Shown: positions 21,049 to 34,079 of the stretch, in pieces
Position numbering within the stretch: the stretch's first letter is position 1
Layout: every line of letters begins with the position of its first letter
NCBI GenBank assembly: GCA_025232375.1
Contig: CP060419.1
Span: 185,001-249,000 of the forward strand
Reading direction: 5' to 3'
Source of the DNA: Pseudoxanthomonas sp. NC8
GTDB taxonomy: Bacteria > Pseudomonadota > Gammaproteobacteria > Xanthomonadales > Xanthomonadaceae
Length of the DNA stretch: 64,000 nucleotides
Made by a program: the position numbers and the translations under genes
The notes under the pieces: generated by a model
What the model was told of the DNA's origin: nothing
What the model saw: only the letters and a program-made list of their open reading frames with translations
Databases searched by the model: none

Positions 21049-21859
21049 ATGCAAGAACGGACTGACAGGTGCGCCCGGCGGCGCGCCACTGCGCGGATTG
21101 CGGGCGTGCCTGGCGTTGTCGGTGCTGCTGGCGATGCCCGTGCTGGCGGCCGGCGCCGACGCGGTGCAGCTGCTGCAATGGGAAGGCCCGGTCGAACGCC
21201 CGAAGTTCGGCGACTACGTCGGCGAGCCCGACATCGCGCCCGAACTGCTGACCGAGGGATTCCTCGCCGCCCACCCGGACATCCGATGGCGTCGGGAGGG
21301 CCTGCATGCCTTCCATAACAAGGCCTACGAGGAGGCGTACGGATACTTCCGCCGGGCCGCCTCGTACGCGGACAAGGCCTCGATGGCGATGCTGGCGGAG
21401 ATGTACTGGAAGGGGCTGGGCGTGGCCTGGGACCGGCCCATCGCCTATGCGTGGATGGGACCTTAGCCGCCGAGCGCATGTATCCGAACTTCACGATCCT
21501 GCGCGAGCGCTACTGGAGCGAGCTGGGCAAGGCCGAGCAGGACGCGGCGATCGAGCGCGCGGTAAGGCTCTGCTGGCCGAATTCGGCGACGATGCGGCCA
21601 AGCCGCGACTGGAGAAGGTCCTGCGCAAGGAAAGTCGCCAGGTCACCGGCAGCCGTACCGGCTCGGTGGGCTTCGTGCGGATCGTCCCGATGACCGGGCC
21701 GATGGCCGGCAAAGTAAGGTGATGCGCGCCGAGGACTACTACCGGAGGGACTACTGGGAACCGGCGCGCTACTGGGCCTGGCAGGACGAGGTCTGGAAGG
21801 CGCCGCGGAAGGAGAAGGTCGACGTGGGCGATGTGGAGCAGGTGCGCGACGGCCGCTGA
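21049..21859 (+). CDS. Exported Sel1/TPR-repeat protein
   Basis: Hydrophobic signal ([16 protein letters not shown]) followed by a domain with Sel1-like repeats ([42 protein letters not shown]). Its C-terminus is rich in Tyr, Trp and charged residues ([17 protein letters not shown]). Frame changes near 21068, 21462, 21560 and 21712. The last is GTAAGG, a recurring error pattern here. GGAGGA precedes the ATG at 21049. Sel1 proteins usually mediate protein-protein contacts; the role here is unknown. Confidence 0.72.
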
Positions 21860-21999
21860 GGCGGACCGGGGCTACCGGGTTGAGCGGACCGGCCGCCGCG
21901 TCGCAGCGGCTCGGCCGGCGGCGGCGTATCGGGTCCTGCGCGCGCCGCCTCCCCGCAGGCTGGGGCCGCGCACCGGCGCGGCGCCTTAGAATCCCGTCC

Positions 22000-22622
22000 A
22001 TGGCCAAGCTCTACTTCTACTACTCGGCGATGAACGCCGGGAAGACCACGACCCTGCTGCAGTCGGCGTACAACTACCGCGAGCGCGGCATGCGCACGCT
22101 GATCCTGACGACGCCGCGCCTGGATGACCGCGGCGGCCGCGGCGTGGTCGCCTCGCGCATAGGCTTGCGCGCCGAAGGCACCGCCTTCGACCACGACACC
22201 GACCTATGGAGCGGCTGCTCGAGTCCGATGTCCTCGCCCACGGCCGGCTCGGCTGCGTGCTGGTGGACGAGGCGCAGTTCCTCAGCCGGGCGCAGGTCTG
22301 GCAGCTCAGTGAGGTGGTCGACCGGCAGCGCATCCCGGTGCTGTGCTATGGCCTGCGCACCGATTTCCGTGGCGAGCTGTTCGAAGGCAGTCAGTACCTG
22401 CTGGCCTGGGCCGACGAGCTGGCCGAGATCAAGACGATCTGCCACAGCGGCAAGAAGGCGACCATGAACCTGCGCGTGGACGCGCAGGGCCGCGCGGTGC
22501 AGGACGGCCCGCAGGTGGAGATCGGTGGCAACGAGCGCTACGTCTCGGTCAGCCGCGCCGAGTTCAAGAAGGTGATGCGCGGCGAAGGCGCGATCGAACC
22601 GCTGCAGGTGCCGCTGCTGTGA
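22000..22622 (+). CDS. tdk: Thymidine kinase (type II)
   Basis: Phosphorylates thymidine to dTMP in pyrimidine salvage. The P-loop is [11 protein letters not shown], the Walker B-like segment [18 protein letters not shown], and the lasso region [22 protein letters not shown] is typical. One frame break near 22207. The second Cys pair of zinc-binding tdk enzymes is not obvious, as in other proteobacterial members that keep [10 protein letters not shown] only in part. The start ATG at 22000 fits the family N-terminus [16 protein letters not shown]. Confidence 0.93.
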
Positions 22623-22704
22623 GCCACGGCCGCCCGGGCTGACGCGCGGCGGGTGGTGTCCGTCGGGGCGTGGTGGTCCGGTAGCGTAGGGGGCGCGCCG
22701 CCGC

Positions 22705-23131
22705 CTACAGCTCGATGCGGAAGTGCAGGCAGTTCACGCCCAGGCCTTCACGGAAGTAGAACCGGTGCGCCTGCTCGCGCTGCACGCCCGAGTCAAGGTG
22801 CAGCTGGGTGCAGCCGAGCCGGCGCGCCTCGGCCTTGAGCCAGTCGAGCAGGGCGCGACCATGGCCTTCGGAGCGGCGCGTGGCGTCGGTGCTGAGGTCG
22901 TCGACGTAGAGGATGTGGCCGCCGGCGTAGAGCATCTGGAAGCGGCGGAAGCCGGCGACCGCGACGACTTCGCCGGAGCCGTCGCGCAGCGCCGCCGCAT
23001 GGCGGTAGCCGTCGGCCATCATCGCCTTGACCGTCGGCAGGTAGGCATCGGCCGGCAGGGCGGTGCGCAGCTGCAGCATCACCGCGCGGGTGGTAAAGGA
23101 TTTCCTCGTCGGTGCGCGCTTCGCTGATCAT
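22705..23131 (-). CDS. GNAT family N-acetyltransferase
   Basis: About 141 residues. The acetyl-CoA loop is RRSEGHGRALLDWLKAEA (RxxGxG/A), preceded by ILYVDDLSTD and followed by LDSGVQREQAHRFYFREGL, all characteristic of small GNAT enzymes. One frame change near 23095 joins the N-terminus MISEARTDEEI to the rest. Convergent with tdk. Substrate not predictable. Confidence 0.85.
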
Positions 23132-23249
23132 GGACTCCTGCCGTGGTGGCTCCGGCCAAAGACTGGGCGCGGCCGCGGCGGTATTCCATGCGGCCATGGG
23201 GCTACTGCGGCGATGCGTGCCTGCCGGTCCAGCACCTTGCGATCCGTTC

Positions 23250-24844
23250 CTAGTACAGCCGTCGCTCGGCCGGCGGCGGCGGGTTCCACTGGTACAGCCA
23301 GGTCTCGGTCAGCGCCTTGCCGCCGCTGCGCAGGTACAGGCGCAGGTCGATCTGGCTGGTGGAGTCGTCCGGCGGGACCACGTCGAACATCGCGCGGTAG
23401 CCGTCGATGGCGTGCAGCGGCCGGGCCGACACCGTCTCCACCGTGCCGCGGCTGGACTCAACCACCGCCTCGACCGTGGCGTTCTGCCCGGCCCGGGGCG
23501 GCCAGCCCGCCACCGGCGAAGTCCACCGCGAAGCGCCACGAGAAATGCTCGCGCTTCTTGCCGATCACGCCGCCCAGTCCGGTGCGCGTGGCTACCGTAT
23601 GCGCCAGGGGCGGGCGTGCCGGCGCTTGCTCGCCCCAGTACAGGCGATAGCCATACAGCAGTTCCTGGCCGGGCTGCGGCCTTGGTCTCCGGATTCCAGA
23701 ACGCGACGATGTTGTCGAAGGTCTCGTCGATGGTCGGGATCTCGACCAGCTGTACCGAGCCGCGGCCCCAACCGTGCTTGGGCTCGACCCACAGGCTCGG
23801 GCGCTTCTCGTAGAACACGCCGTCGTCCTGGTAGTGGTCGAAGTTGCGGTCGCGCTGCAGCAGGCCGAAGCCGCGCGGGTTCTCGTCGGCGAAGGCGTTG
23901 AAGCGCAGGTGCGCCGGATTGCCCAGCGGGCGCCAGATCCATTCGCCGCTGCCGCTGTGCATCGCCAGCCCGTCGGTATCGTGGATCTCCCCGCGCCAGT
24001 CCCAATCCATGCGCCGGTCGTTCTCGCCGACCCTGGTACATGCTGGTGGCAGGTGCAATGCCGATGCGCTCGATCTCCTTGCGCGGATACAGCGCCGCAT
24101 CGATGTCCATCACCAGCGGCTCGCCCCCTGGTGATGGCGAAGCGGTAGGCGCCGGCGACGCTGGGCGAATCCAATAGCGCGTAGACCACCAGCGTGTCCG
24201 ATCCCAGTGCCGGGCGCTCGAGCCAGAATGCGGTGAAGTCCGGGAATTCCTCCGGCCGCGGCATGCCGGTGTCGACCGCCGTAGGCCACGCGCGGACAGG
24301 CCGTACTGCATGCTCGACCCGACTGCGCGGAAATAGCTGGCGCCGAGGAAGGCGGCCCAGTCGCGGCGGATGTCGTCGGGCGAATTGAGGCGGAAACCGG
24401 CGAAGCCCAGGTCCTTGGGCAGCTTCTTCCCGTTCACGCCGCTCCTGCCGAAGTCGAACATCGCCGGGTCGTAGGCCAGTTCCCAGCCTGGCCGCCGGCG
24501 AGTTCGAACATGCGCACCGGGCGCTTGAAGTACAGGCCCATGTGGAAGAACTTGGCCTGGAACTTCGCGCCGGGCAGGTCGGCCCACAACGCGTGGTCCT
24601 GGCGGAAGCCGATCGCCCAGTACTGGTCCCAGGTCAGGTTCGCCACCGGCGCGGGCAACACGTCGCTGCGCGGCACGAACGGTTTGGCGGCCAGCGCGCG
24701 CGCGTGGCCCTTGAGCCAGGCGTAGTCGAACGGATGGCGCTCGCCCAGCGGCAGCGGGCTGGCATTCGCCTCGAGCAGGGACAGCGGCAGGCCGATCGCG
24801 GCGAGCGCGGCGGAGGCACGGGTCAGGAACTGGCGTCGGTGCAT
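23250..24844 (-). CDS. opgD: Glucan biosynthesis protein D (OpgD/MdoD)
   Basis: Periplasmic protein that shapes osmoregulated periplasmic glucans. Tat signal [20 protein letters not shown]. The family core is recognised from [50 protein letters not shown] and [11 protein letters not shown]. The length of about 531 residues is right. Around six frame changes (near 24490, 24285, 24130, 24035, 23685 and 23515), several at CCTGG/CCAGG. The opgG/opgH partners are not adjacent. Confidence 0.93.
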
Positions 24845-24887
24845 GGCGCGGCGTTCGGTGTGGGGCGCGTCATCTTACGCACTGCGA

Positions 24888-27752
<2,865 letters not shown>

Positions 27753-27773
27753 GGCGAGCGGTCGCCCTCGCCC

Positions 27774-28363
27774 TCAGTCCTCGCGCATGGCCGCGAGCAG
27801 GAACATCCGGGCCTTCTGCCAGTCGCGGCGCACGCTGCGCTCGGAGCGGTCCATCAGCTCGGCGATCTCCTGTTCCGAAAGCCCGGCGAAGTAGCGCAGT
27901 TCCACGACCTTGGCGAGTTTCTCGTCGACCGCAGCCAGCCGTTCGAGCGCGGTGTCCAAGGCGAGCAGGTTCTCGTCCAGGCGCAGGCTGCTCTCGGCTT
28001 CCTCGGGAATCTCGGCGACGCGCTTGAGGTCGCCGCCGCGCTTGCGGGCCATGCGGTTGCGGGCGTAGTCCACCACCACGCTGCGCATCGCCGAGGCGGC
28101 ATAGGCAAAGAAGTGCGCGCGATCCTCGAAGCGGGCGCCGTTGCTGGCGCCGACCAGCTTCAGGTACGACTCGTGGACCAGCGAGGTCGGGTCCAGGGGT
28201 GTTGTTCTGCTGGCCCGACAGCTGTCGCCGGGCCAGCGTGTGCAGTTATGGTACAGCGTGCCGAGCACGCGGTCGAGCGCCTCGCGGTCGCCGCCGCGCG
28301 CGGCATCCAGCCACACGGTGATCTCGGGGAACTCTCGGAAGAGTCGGCCATCGTCGTCTCCAT
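27774..28363 (-). CDS. ECF sigma factor of the kinase-linked (ECF43/TIGR02999-like) type
   Basis: About 196 residues. Region 2 is visible in LDPTSLVHESYLKL to AMRSVVVDYARNRMARKRGG, region 4 in ELRYFAGLSEQEIAELMDRSERSVRRDWQKA. No anti-sigma gene is adjacent; a Ser/Thr kinase follows on the same strand. In this group, phosphorylation of the sigma factor in region 2 by the partner kinase is required for RNA polymerase binding. Frame changes near 28335 and 28200. The start is the ATG at 28363 (METTMADSS); 28351 is an alternative. Confidence 0.85.
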
Positions 28364-28651
28364 GACAGCGACAAGGGGCCGAATATAGCGAGTTTTTGCG
28401 TGGCAGGCAGGCCGGTGGCTTGCCGTCGATTGGCATGATGTGTGCCGGGAGGCGAGCCTCTGGTCCGGTGCTGGCAACAGGTGGCTCATGGCTGGCCGGT
28501 GGCTCCGCCGGGGCGGGTGGTCCATGCGGAGAAGAAGGGTGGCCGGGTCCCCGTAGAGGCAAAGGCGTCTTGCCTTGCCGCTACCCCGGCGGCCGGGCAG
28601 CCCGGCGGCGCAGCCGGCACCACCCGAGGGAACGGCGGTTCGACGCAGGGC

Positions 28652-29467
28652 TCAGCGCTGGCAGCGCGGGCACCAGACGCTGGCGCGCTGGCCGATGCTG
28701 GCTTCGCGCAGGGGGCCGCCGCAGGTCGGGCAGGCGCCGCCGCCGCGGCCGTACACCGCCAGTTCCTGTTCGAAGTAGCCGGGCGCGCCGTCGGGGCTGA
28801 GGAAGTCGCGCAGGGTGGTGCCGCCACGGGTGATGGCGTAGGCGAGGATCTCGCGCACCGCGCCGGTAAGGGCGGCGTAGCGTTCGCGCGAGACCTTGCC
28901 TGCGGCGCGCAGCGGCGAGATGCCGGCGCGGAACAGGCTCTCGGCCGCGTAGATGTTGCCGACGCCCACGACGATGCGCTGGTCCATCAGGAAGGTCTTC
29001 ACCGGCGCGCTGCGGCCGCGGCTGCGCGCGAACAGCCAGTCGCCATCGAAGGCGTCGGACAGCGGTTCGGGGCCGAGCCCGCGCAGCAGTTCGTGCTCGG
29101 TGCCGGCCGGCTGCCAGAGCAGGCTGCCGAAGCGGCGCGGGTCGGTGAAGCGCAGCACGCGACCGGAGTCGAGGGCGAGGTCGACGTGGTCGTGCGCGCC
29201 GACCGGGGTGTCGGCGGGCAGTACCCGCAGCATTCCTGACATGCCCAGGTGCAGCAGGGCGCTGTCGCCGGCGTCGGTGTCCATCAGCAGGTACTTGGCG
29301 CGGCGGCGGACCGCCTCGATGCGGCGGCCGGGCAGCAGCTCGCGGATCTGGTCGGGAATCGGCCAGCGCAGGTCAGGGCGGCGCAGGACCACGCCGGTGA
29401 TGCGCCGCCCCTCCACGTGCGGCGCCAGGCCGCGGCGGGTGGTCTCGACTTCCGGCAATTCGGGCAT
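28652..29467 (-). CDS. mutM: Formamidopyrimidine-DNA glycosylase MutM/Fpg
   Basis: Base-excision repair enzyme for 8-oxoguanine and formamidopyrimidines. Intact, 271 residues. The N-terminus [14 protein letters not shown] contains the catalytic Pro2 and Glu3; the helix-two-turn-helix contains [19 protein letters not shown]; the C-terminal zinc finger is CPTCGG to CPRC. Two bases separate it from the upstream ABC ATPase gene, so the two are cotranscribed. Confidence 0.96.
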   Translation of the reverse strand: MPELPEVETTRRGLAPHVEGRRITGVVLRRPDLRWPIPDQIRELLPGRRIEAVRRRAKYLLMDTDAGDSALLHLGMSGMLRVLPADTPVGAHDHVDLALDSGRVLRFTDPRRFGSLLWQPAGTEHELLRGLGPEPLSDAFDGDWLFARSRGRSAPVKTFLMDQRIVVGVGNIYAAESLFRAGISPLRAAGKVSRERYAALTGAVREILAYAITRGGTTLRDFLSPDGAPGYFEQELAVYGRGGGACPTCGGPLREASIGQRASVWCPRCQR

Positions 29468-29469
29468 GG

Positions 29470-30322
29470 TCAGCTCCCGGCGGCGGCCAGGTAGTGGTCC
29501 TGCTGCTGTGGATCGCGTTCCTGCCAGACCCGCACCGGGCCGCCGAACGCCTGCGACAGCCAGGCCCGGTCAGCACTGCCGCGCGCGGGCCGTCGGCCAG
29601 CACGCGGCCGGACTGGAGCAGCACCACCCGCTCGATCTCCGGGATGATTTCCTCGATGTGATGGGTCACCAGCACCAGGGTCACGCCCTCGCCGGCCAGT
29701 GACCGCAGCATCGCCAGCAGGTGGCCACGGGCGACCAAGGTCCAGCCCGGTGCCCGGTTCGTCCAGCAGCAGCGCCTGCGGGCGGTTGACCAGGGCGCGT
29801 GCGATCAGCACGCGGCGCGCTTCGCCGGTGGACAGTTCCGCGTACGGGCGCCCGCGCAACGGCAGCGCGTGGGCCCGGTCCAGCGCTTCGACGCGCGCGC
29901 GCGCATGTCGTCGGTGATCTCGCGGAACGGCGGGACCACGAAGCTGGCGAACAGGCCGCTGAGCACCGCGGCCTCGACCGTGAGCCCGGGCATGTCGGTA
30001 AGGTTGGCGCCGAAATCGCCGGTCACGATCCCCAGCTGCGAGCGCAGCCGGTCCACCATCCAGCGCGCCTTGGCCCAGCACCCGGACCGGCGGCTCGCCG
30101 GCCGCGCGTGCCAGCGGATACAGCTCCCGGGTGATCAGCTTGATCAGGGTCGACTTGCCGCAGCCGTTGGCCCCGAGCACGGCGGTGTGCTGGCCCCTGG
30201 TCGATGCGCAGGGAAAGCTCGTGCAGGACCCTGACCTGTCCGCGGACGACGCTGGCGTGGTCCAGTTCGATCAGGGGCGGACGGGCGGCTCCGGAAGCCG
30301 GAATCGGGGTGGCGGCAGGCAT
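29470..30322 (-). CDS. ABC transporter ATP-binding protein (ModF-like/Uup-type single domain)
   Basis: ATPase subunit of about 284 residues: Walker [18 protein letters not shown] signature [16 protein letters not shown] (variant of LSGGQ), Walker [14 protein letters not shown] and the switch His in [16 protein letters not shown]. Five frame changes (near 30195, 30070, 29905, 29740 and 29570). No permease gene is adjacent, so the partner is unknown. It is translationally linked to mutM. The start ATG at 30322 opens [11 protein letters not shown]. Confidence 0.83.
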
Positions 30323-30464
30323 CGGGACGGCGGTTCCTGTGACGGGCGCCGCACATGAATACCGTACGCGGCAGACAGGTGAAGTTTGCCGGATCAGGCC
30401 CCATGATGTCGCCACGCGCGCGCGGTCTTGCGCCGCCCCATCCACTTCGCGAGTCTCCTTGGCA

Positions 30465-31662
30465 ATGCCCGACGTACTGCTCCATTTCCTCACCTCCGGC
30501 GTGGCTGGCCTTGGCTGGCTCGGCATGCTGGTCGTGCTGCTGGTCTTCACCCAGCTGACGATCTTCTCGGTGACCCTGTACCTGCACCGCAGCAGGGCCC
30601 ATCGCGGCGTGGACTTCCATCCGGCGCTGAACCACTTCTTCCGCTTCTGACCTGGCTGACCACCTCGATGATCACCCGCGAGTGGGTGGCCATCCATCGC
30701 AAGCACCACGCCAAGGTGGAGACTGACGAGGATCCGCACAGCCCGCAGACCCGCGGCATCGGCAAGGTGTTCTGGCAGGGCGTGGAGCTGTACCGCGAGG
30801 CGCGCGCCGACCGTCCCTCGATCGAGCAGTACGGCAAGGGCGCGCCGGACGACTGGATCGAGCGCCGGCTGTACACCCCGCACGCCAACCTCGGCCCGAC
30901 CGCGCTGCTGTTCGTCAACTTCGCCCTGTTCGGCGTGCCGGGCATCGCCCTGTGGGCGATCCAGATGGCGTGGATCCCGTTCTGGGCCGCCGGCGTGGTC
31001 AACGGCCTGGGCCACTGGTGGGGCTACCGCAACTTCGAATCGGCCGACACCTCGACCAACCTCACCCCGTGGGCCGTGTGGATCGGTGGCGAGGAGCTGC
31101 ACAACAACCACCACGCGTTCCCGAGCTCGGCGCGCTTCTCGATGCGGCGCTGGGAGTTCGACATCGGCTGGGCCGCGATCAGGGGCCTGGAGAAGGTCGG
31201 CCCAGCCAAGGTGCTGCGCGTGGCGCCGAGCCTGGACATCCGCCCGAACATCGCCGTGCCCGACTCGGAGACGCTGCGCGCGCTGCTCTCGCACCGTTTC
31301 CAGGCCATGACCGACTACCAGCGCAACGTGTTCAAGCCCGCGCTGCGCGAGGAGGCGGCCGCCGCCGGCGCCAAGCTGCGCCAGCTGCTGCCGCGGCGCA
31401 TGCGCCGCGGGCTGGTCGACGACGGCCGCTGGCTCAAGCCGGATGCGCGCGAGCAGCTGCGCAGCTGGGTATCGCAGCGGCCGCGGATCCAGGCCTGGTC
31501 GAGCACCGCGCGCGCCTGTCGGTGCTGCTGGAGGCGCGCAGCCGGGACGCGGCCGAGCGCTTGCGCCAGCTGCAGGCGTGGTGCCAGGAGGCCGAGGCCA
31601 GTGGCATCCGCGCCCTGCAGGACTATTCGGCGCGGCTGAAGGGCTACGCGCTGGCCCAGTGA
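30465..31662 (+). CDS. Membrane fatty acid / acyl-CoA desaturase
   Basis: Integral-membrane di-iron desaturase of about 399 residues that introduces a double bond into acyl chains. The three His boxes are HRSRAHR, HRKHH and HNNHH (in EELHNNHHAFPSS), with two hydrophobic hairpins around them. Frame breaks near 30648 (CCTGG context) and 31495. Divergent from the ABC-mutM unit with a 142-bp shared upstream region. Likely a delta-9-type enzyme for membrane fluidity; regiospecificity cannot be told from sequence alone. Confidence 0.9.
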
Positions 31663-31712
31663 TGCAGGGCAGCGCGCGCCGCAGCAGGAAACCGCCGCAC
31701 AGGCCCAGGCGC

Positions 31713-32047
31713 ATGCGTCCGGGCCTGCTGCTTTGCGCGGGCCTGCTGGCCATGTCCGGCGCGGTCGCCCCGGGTCGAACGCACCGGCGACTACCTCGCA
31801 AGGATGGACACGGACGGCGACGGTCGCGTTTCGCAGGCCGAATACATTGCCTGGATGGGCTATGCGTTCGAGCGGATGGACCGCGATGGCGACGGCGTGC
31901 TGTCCACGGCCGAGCTGCCTTGGCGGCAGGGGCAAGCCGATCACGCTGGGAGAACACCGCGCGCGCCTGGCCGAACGTTTCGTGCGCCAGGATGCCGACA
32001 GGAACGGCTACCTCGACGCGCGCGAACTGGCCGCACCGCCGGCGTAG
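31713..32047 (+). CDS. Exported EF-hand calcium-binding protein
   Basis: Small secreted protein (signal MRPGLLLCAGLLAMSGAVA) with three EF-hand loops: DTDGDGRVSQAE, DRDGDGVLSTAE and DADRNGYLDARE. Each supplies the 1-3-5-7-9-12 oxygen ligands. Frame changes near 31775 and 31925. Bacterial EF-hand proteins of this size are common in Xanthomonadaceae; the function is usually unknown. It follows the desaturase gene by 50 bp and may be cotranscribed. Confidence 0.8.
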
Positions 32048-32053
32048 ACCGGG

Positions 32054-32905
32054 TCAGCGGGCGTCGCCGCCACGCGGCCGCGGCGGATCGACCAGCGGCT
32101 GCCCGTTCTGCAGCAGCCACAGCATGATCGTCTTCTGGCGCACGTAGTTGGCGCTGACGAACGATTCGACCAGCCCGGCCCAGCCATCGAGGAAGCCGGC
32201 CTTGAGCACGAAGCCGCGGAAGAAGCGCCAAGCCGGCGCCAGCACCAGCTTGCCGAGCGTGGCGCGCTTGCCGCGGGCGAAATCGTGCTCGGCCATCATC
32301 CGCGCGTAGCGCTGCTTCTTGTCCAGCAGCTGCATGAAGGAGCGGTACGGATGGTGCAGCAGGTCGCCGGCCAGCAGCGCGACCGGGCCGTCGAGCGACA
32401 CCGCCTCGTGGATCTCGCGGTCGCCGCGCCAGCCGCCGCGGCGGCGGTCGAACAGGCGCAGCACCCGGTCCGGATAGGCGGTGCCATGGCGCAGGAAACG
32501 GCCGTAGTATTCGGACATCCGCGCGAAGCGGTAACCGGCCGCGCGGGCGAAGCCGGCGTCGCGCTCGGCTTCGATGCCCGCACGCAGCCGTGCGTCGACG
32601 CGTTCATCCGCGTCCAGGCTCAGCACCCAGTCGTGCGCACACTGCTCGACCGCGAACTGCTTCTGGCTGCGGAAGCCATCGAACGGCCGTACCAGCACGC
32701 GTGCGCCGGCCTGCTGGGCGACCTCGCGGGTGCCGTCGGTGGAGCCGGAGTCGACCACCACGATTTCGTCGCAGAACGCCAGCGACGCCATAAGGCAGTC
32801 GCCGATCCGGTCGGCTTCGTTGAAGGCGATGATGCAGGCCGACAGCGGGGCCCGGCCCGGCGCGGCGGCGGGCGGAACAGCGGCGGCGTGGCGGTCGGCG
32901 GACAT
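32054..32905 (-). CDS. Glycosyltransferase family 2 (WaaE/KdtX-like)
   Basis: Intact 283-residue GT2 enzyme. The nucleotide-sugar site begins ACIIAFNEADRIGDCL, with EIVVVDSGSTDGT and the DxD-type LSLDADERV. The C-terminal half (GGWRGDREIHEAV, DLLHHPYRSFMQLLDKKQRY) is characteristic of the WaaE/KdtX subgroup that adds a sugar to the LPS inner core. It diverges from a CDP-glycerol-type transferase gene, sharing a 103-bp upstream region, which supports a role in surface polysaccharide. Acceptor not determined. Confidence 0.88.
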   Translation of the reverse strand: MSADRHAAAVPPAAAPGRAPLSACIIAFNEADRIGDCLMASLAFCDEIVVVDSGSTDGTREVAQQAGARVLVRPFDGFRSQKQFAVEQCAHDWVLSLDADERVDARLRAGIEAERDAGFARAAGYRFARMSEYYGRFLRHGTAYPDRVLRLFDRRRGGWRGDREIHEAVSLDGPVALLAGDLLHHPYRSFMQLLDKKQRYARMMAEHDFARGKRATLGKLVLAPAWRFFRGFVLKAGFLDGWAGLVESFVSANYVRQKTIMLWLLQNGQPLVDPPRPRGGDAR

Positions 32906-33008
32906 GCGCGGGGACGACGCGGAAGGGTGCGCAGAGCCTAGCAGGGCCGCCCGGCAGCGTGCGTACCGGTGCGATAATCGCGCCCGTCCCCGCGCACCGG
33001 AGTGCGAC

Positions 33009-34039
33009 GTGTCCAAGCACTACCTGCTCTATGGTTCCGAGCGCTACGCGCTGGCGATCCTGCGGCGATCCAGGCCGCGATCCGCGCCCGCGGCGGCGAG
33101 ACGGCCTGGTTCTTCGACGGCCCGGGCGCGGAAGACCTCGCCGCCGACGAGACCCTGCTGACCGTCGAACAGGTCCGCGCGTGGAAGCCGTACGCGGTGA
33201 TCACCTCGTCCAATGCGGTGCCGCACTTCTTCCCCGGAGTGAAGGTCGAGACCTTCCATGGCTTCGATGCCGGCAAGCCGCGGCATATCTACATCCGTGG
33301 TTTCTTCGACCTGTACTGCACCACCGGGCCGCGCGACACCGCTGCCTTCAGCCAGCTGTCGAAGGAGCTGGGCCACTTCGCGGTGACCGAGACCGGCTTT
33401 CCCAAGATCGACCCGTTCATGGCGCAACTGGGTGATGCGCCCGAGCCGGTGCGACAGCCGCCGGTGATCCTCTACCACTCCACCTTCTCGCCCTCGTGGA
33501 GTGCCGCGCCGGTGCTGCATGACGAGATCGCGCGCCTGTCGCGCAGCGGCGAATGGCGCTGGATCGTCACCTTCCATCCGAAGATGGATCCGGAAGTGGT
33601 CGCGAAGTACAAGGCGCTGCAGAACGAGTACCTGACCTTCGCCGAGAACGACAACATCCTCGACCTGTTCCCGCAGGTGGACATGATGTGTTCGGACACG
33701 TCCTCTGCACTCAACGAGTTCCTGCTCACCTACAAGCCGGTGGTGACCTTCAAGAACCGCCGCCCCGGTCCGCAGCTGATCGACATCGACGACCCGGCGC
33801 AGTTCGAGCCGGCGATCCGCCGCGCGCTGTCGCGGCCGCCGGAGCTGATGGCGGCGGTGCGCCAGTTCGCCGACCAGCTGCATCCGTATCGCGACGGGCA
33901 CTCCAGCGAACGCGTGCTCGATGCGATCGATGCCTTCGTCGCCGCTGGTGGACGCAGCCGCAAGCCGAAGCCGCTGAACCTGTGGCGCAAGCTGAAGCTG
34001 CGCCGGCGGATCGGTTACTGGGGTCCCGCCGGCGGGTAA
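33009..34039 (+). CDS. CDP-glycerol glycerophosphotransferase family protein
   Basis: About 344 residues from a GTG start (MSKHYLLYGSERYALAIL). The fold is like TagB/TagF-type transferases: VITSSNAVPHFFPGVKVETFHG with the base His, VTETGFPKIDPF, WIVTFHPKMDPE and a DMMCSDTSSALNEFLL acidic motif near the C-terminus. One frame break near 33063. In Gram-negatives these enzymes decorate capsule or LPS with glycerol phosphate or act on Kdo-linked primers. The divergent LPS-type GT2 neighbour suggests a cell-surface role; the exact substrate is unknown. Confidence 0.82.
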
Positions 34040-34079
34040 CCGCGTGCCGGCGGCGCGTGCTGCCGGCACCGGCGTCCGG

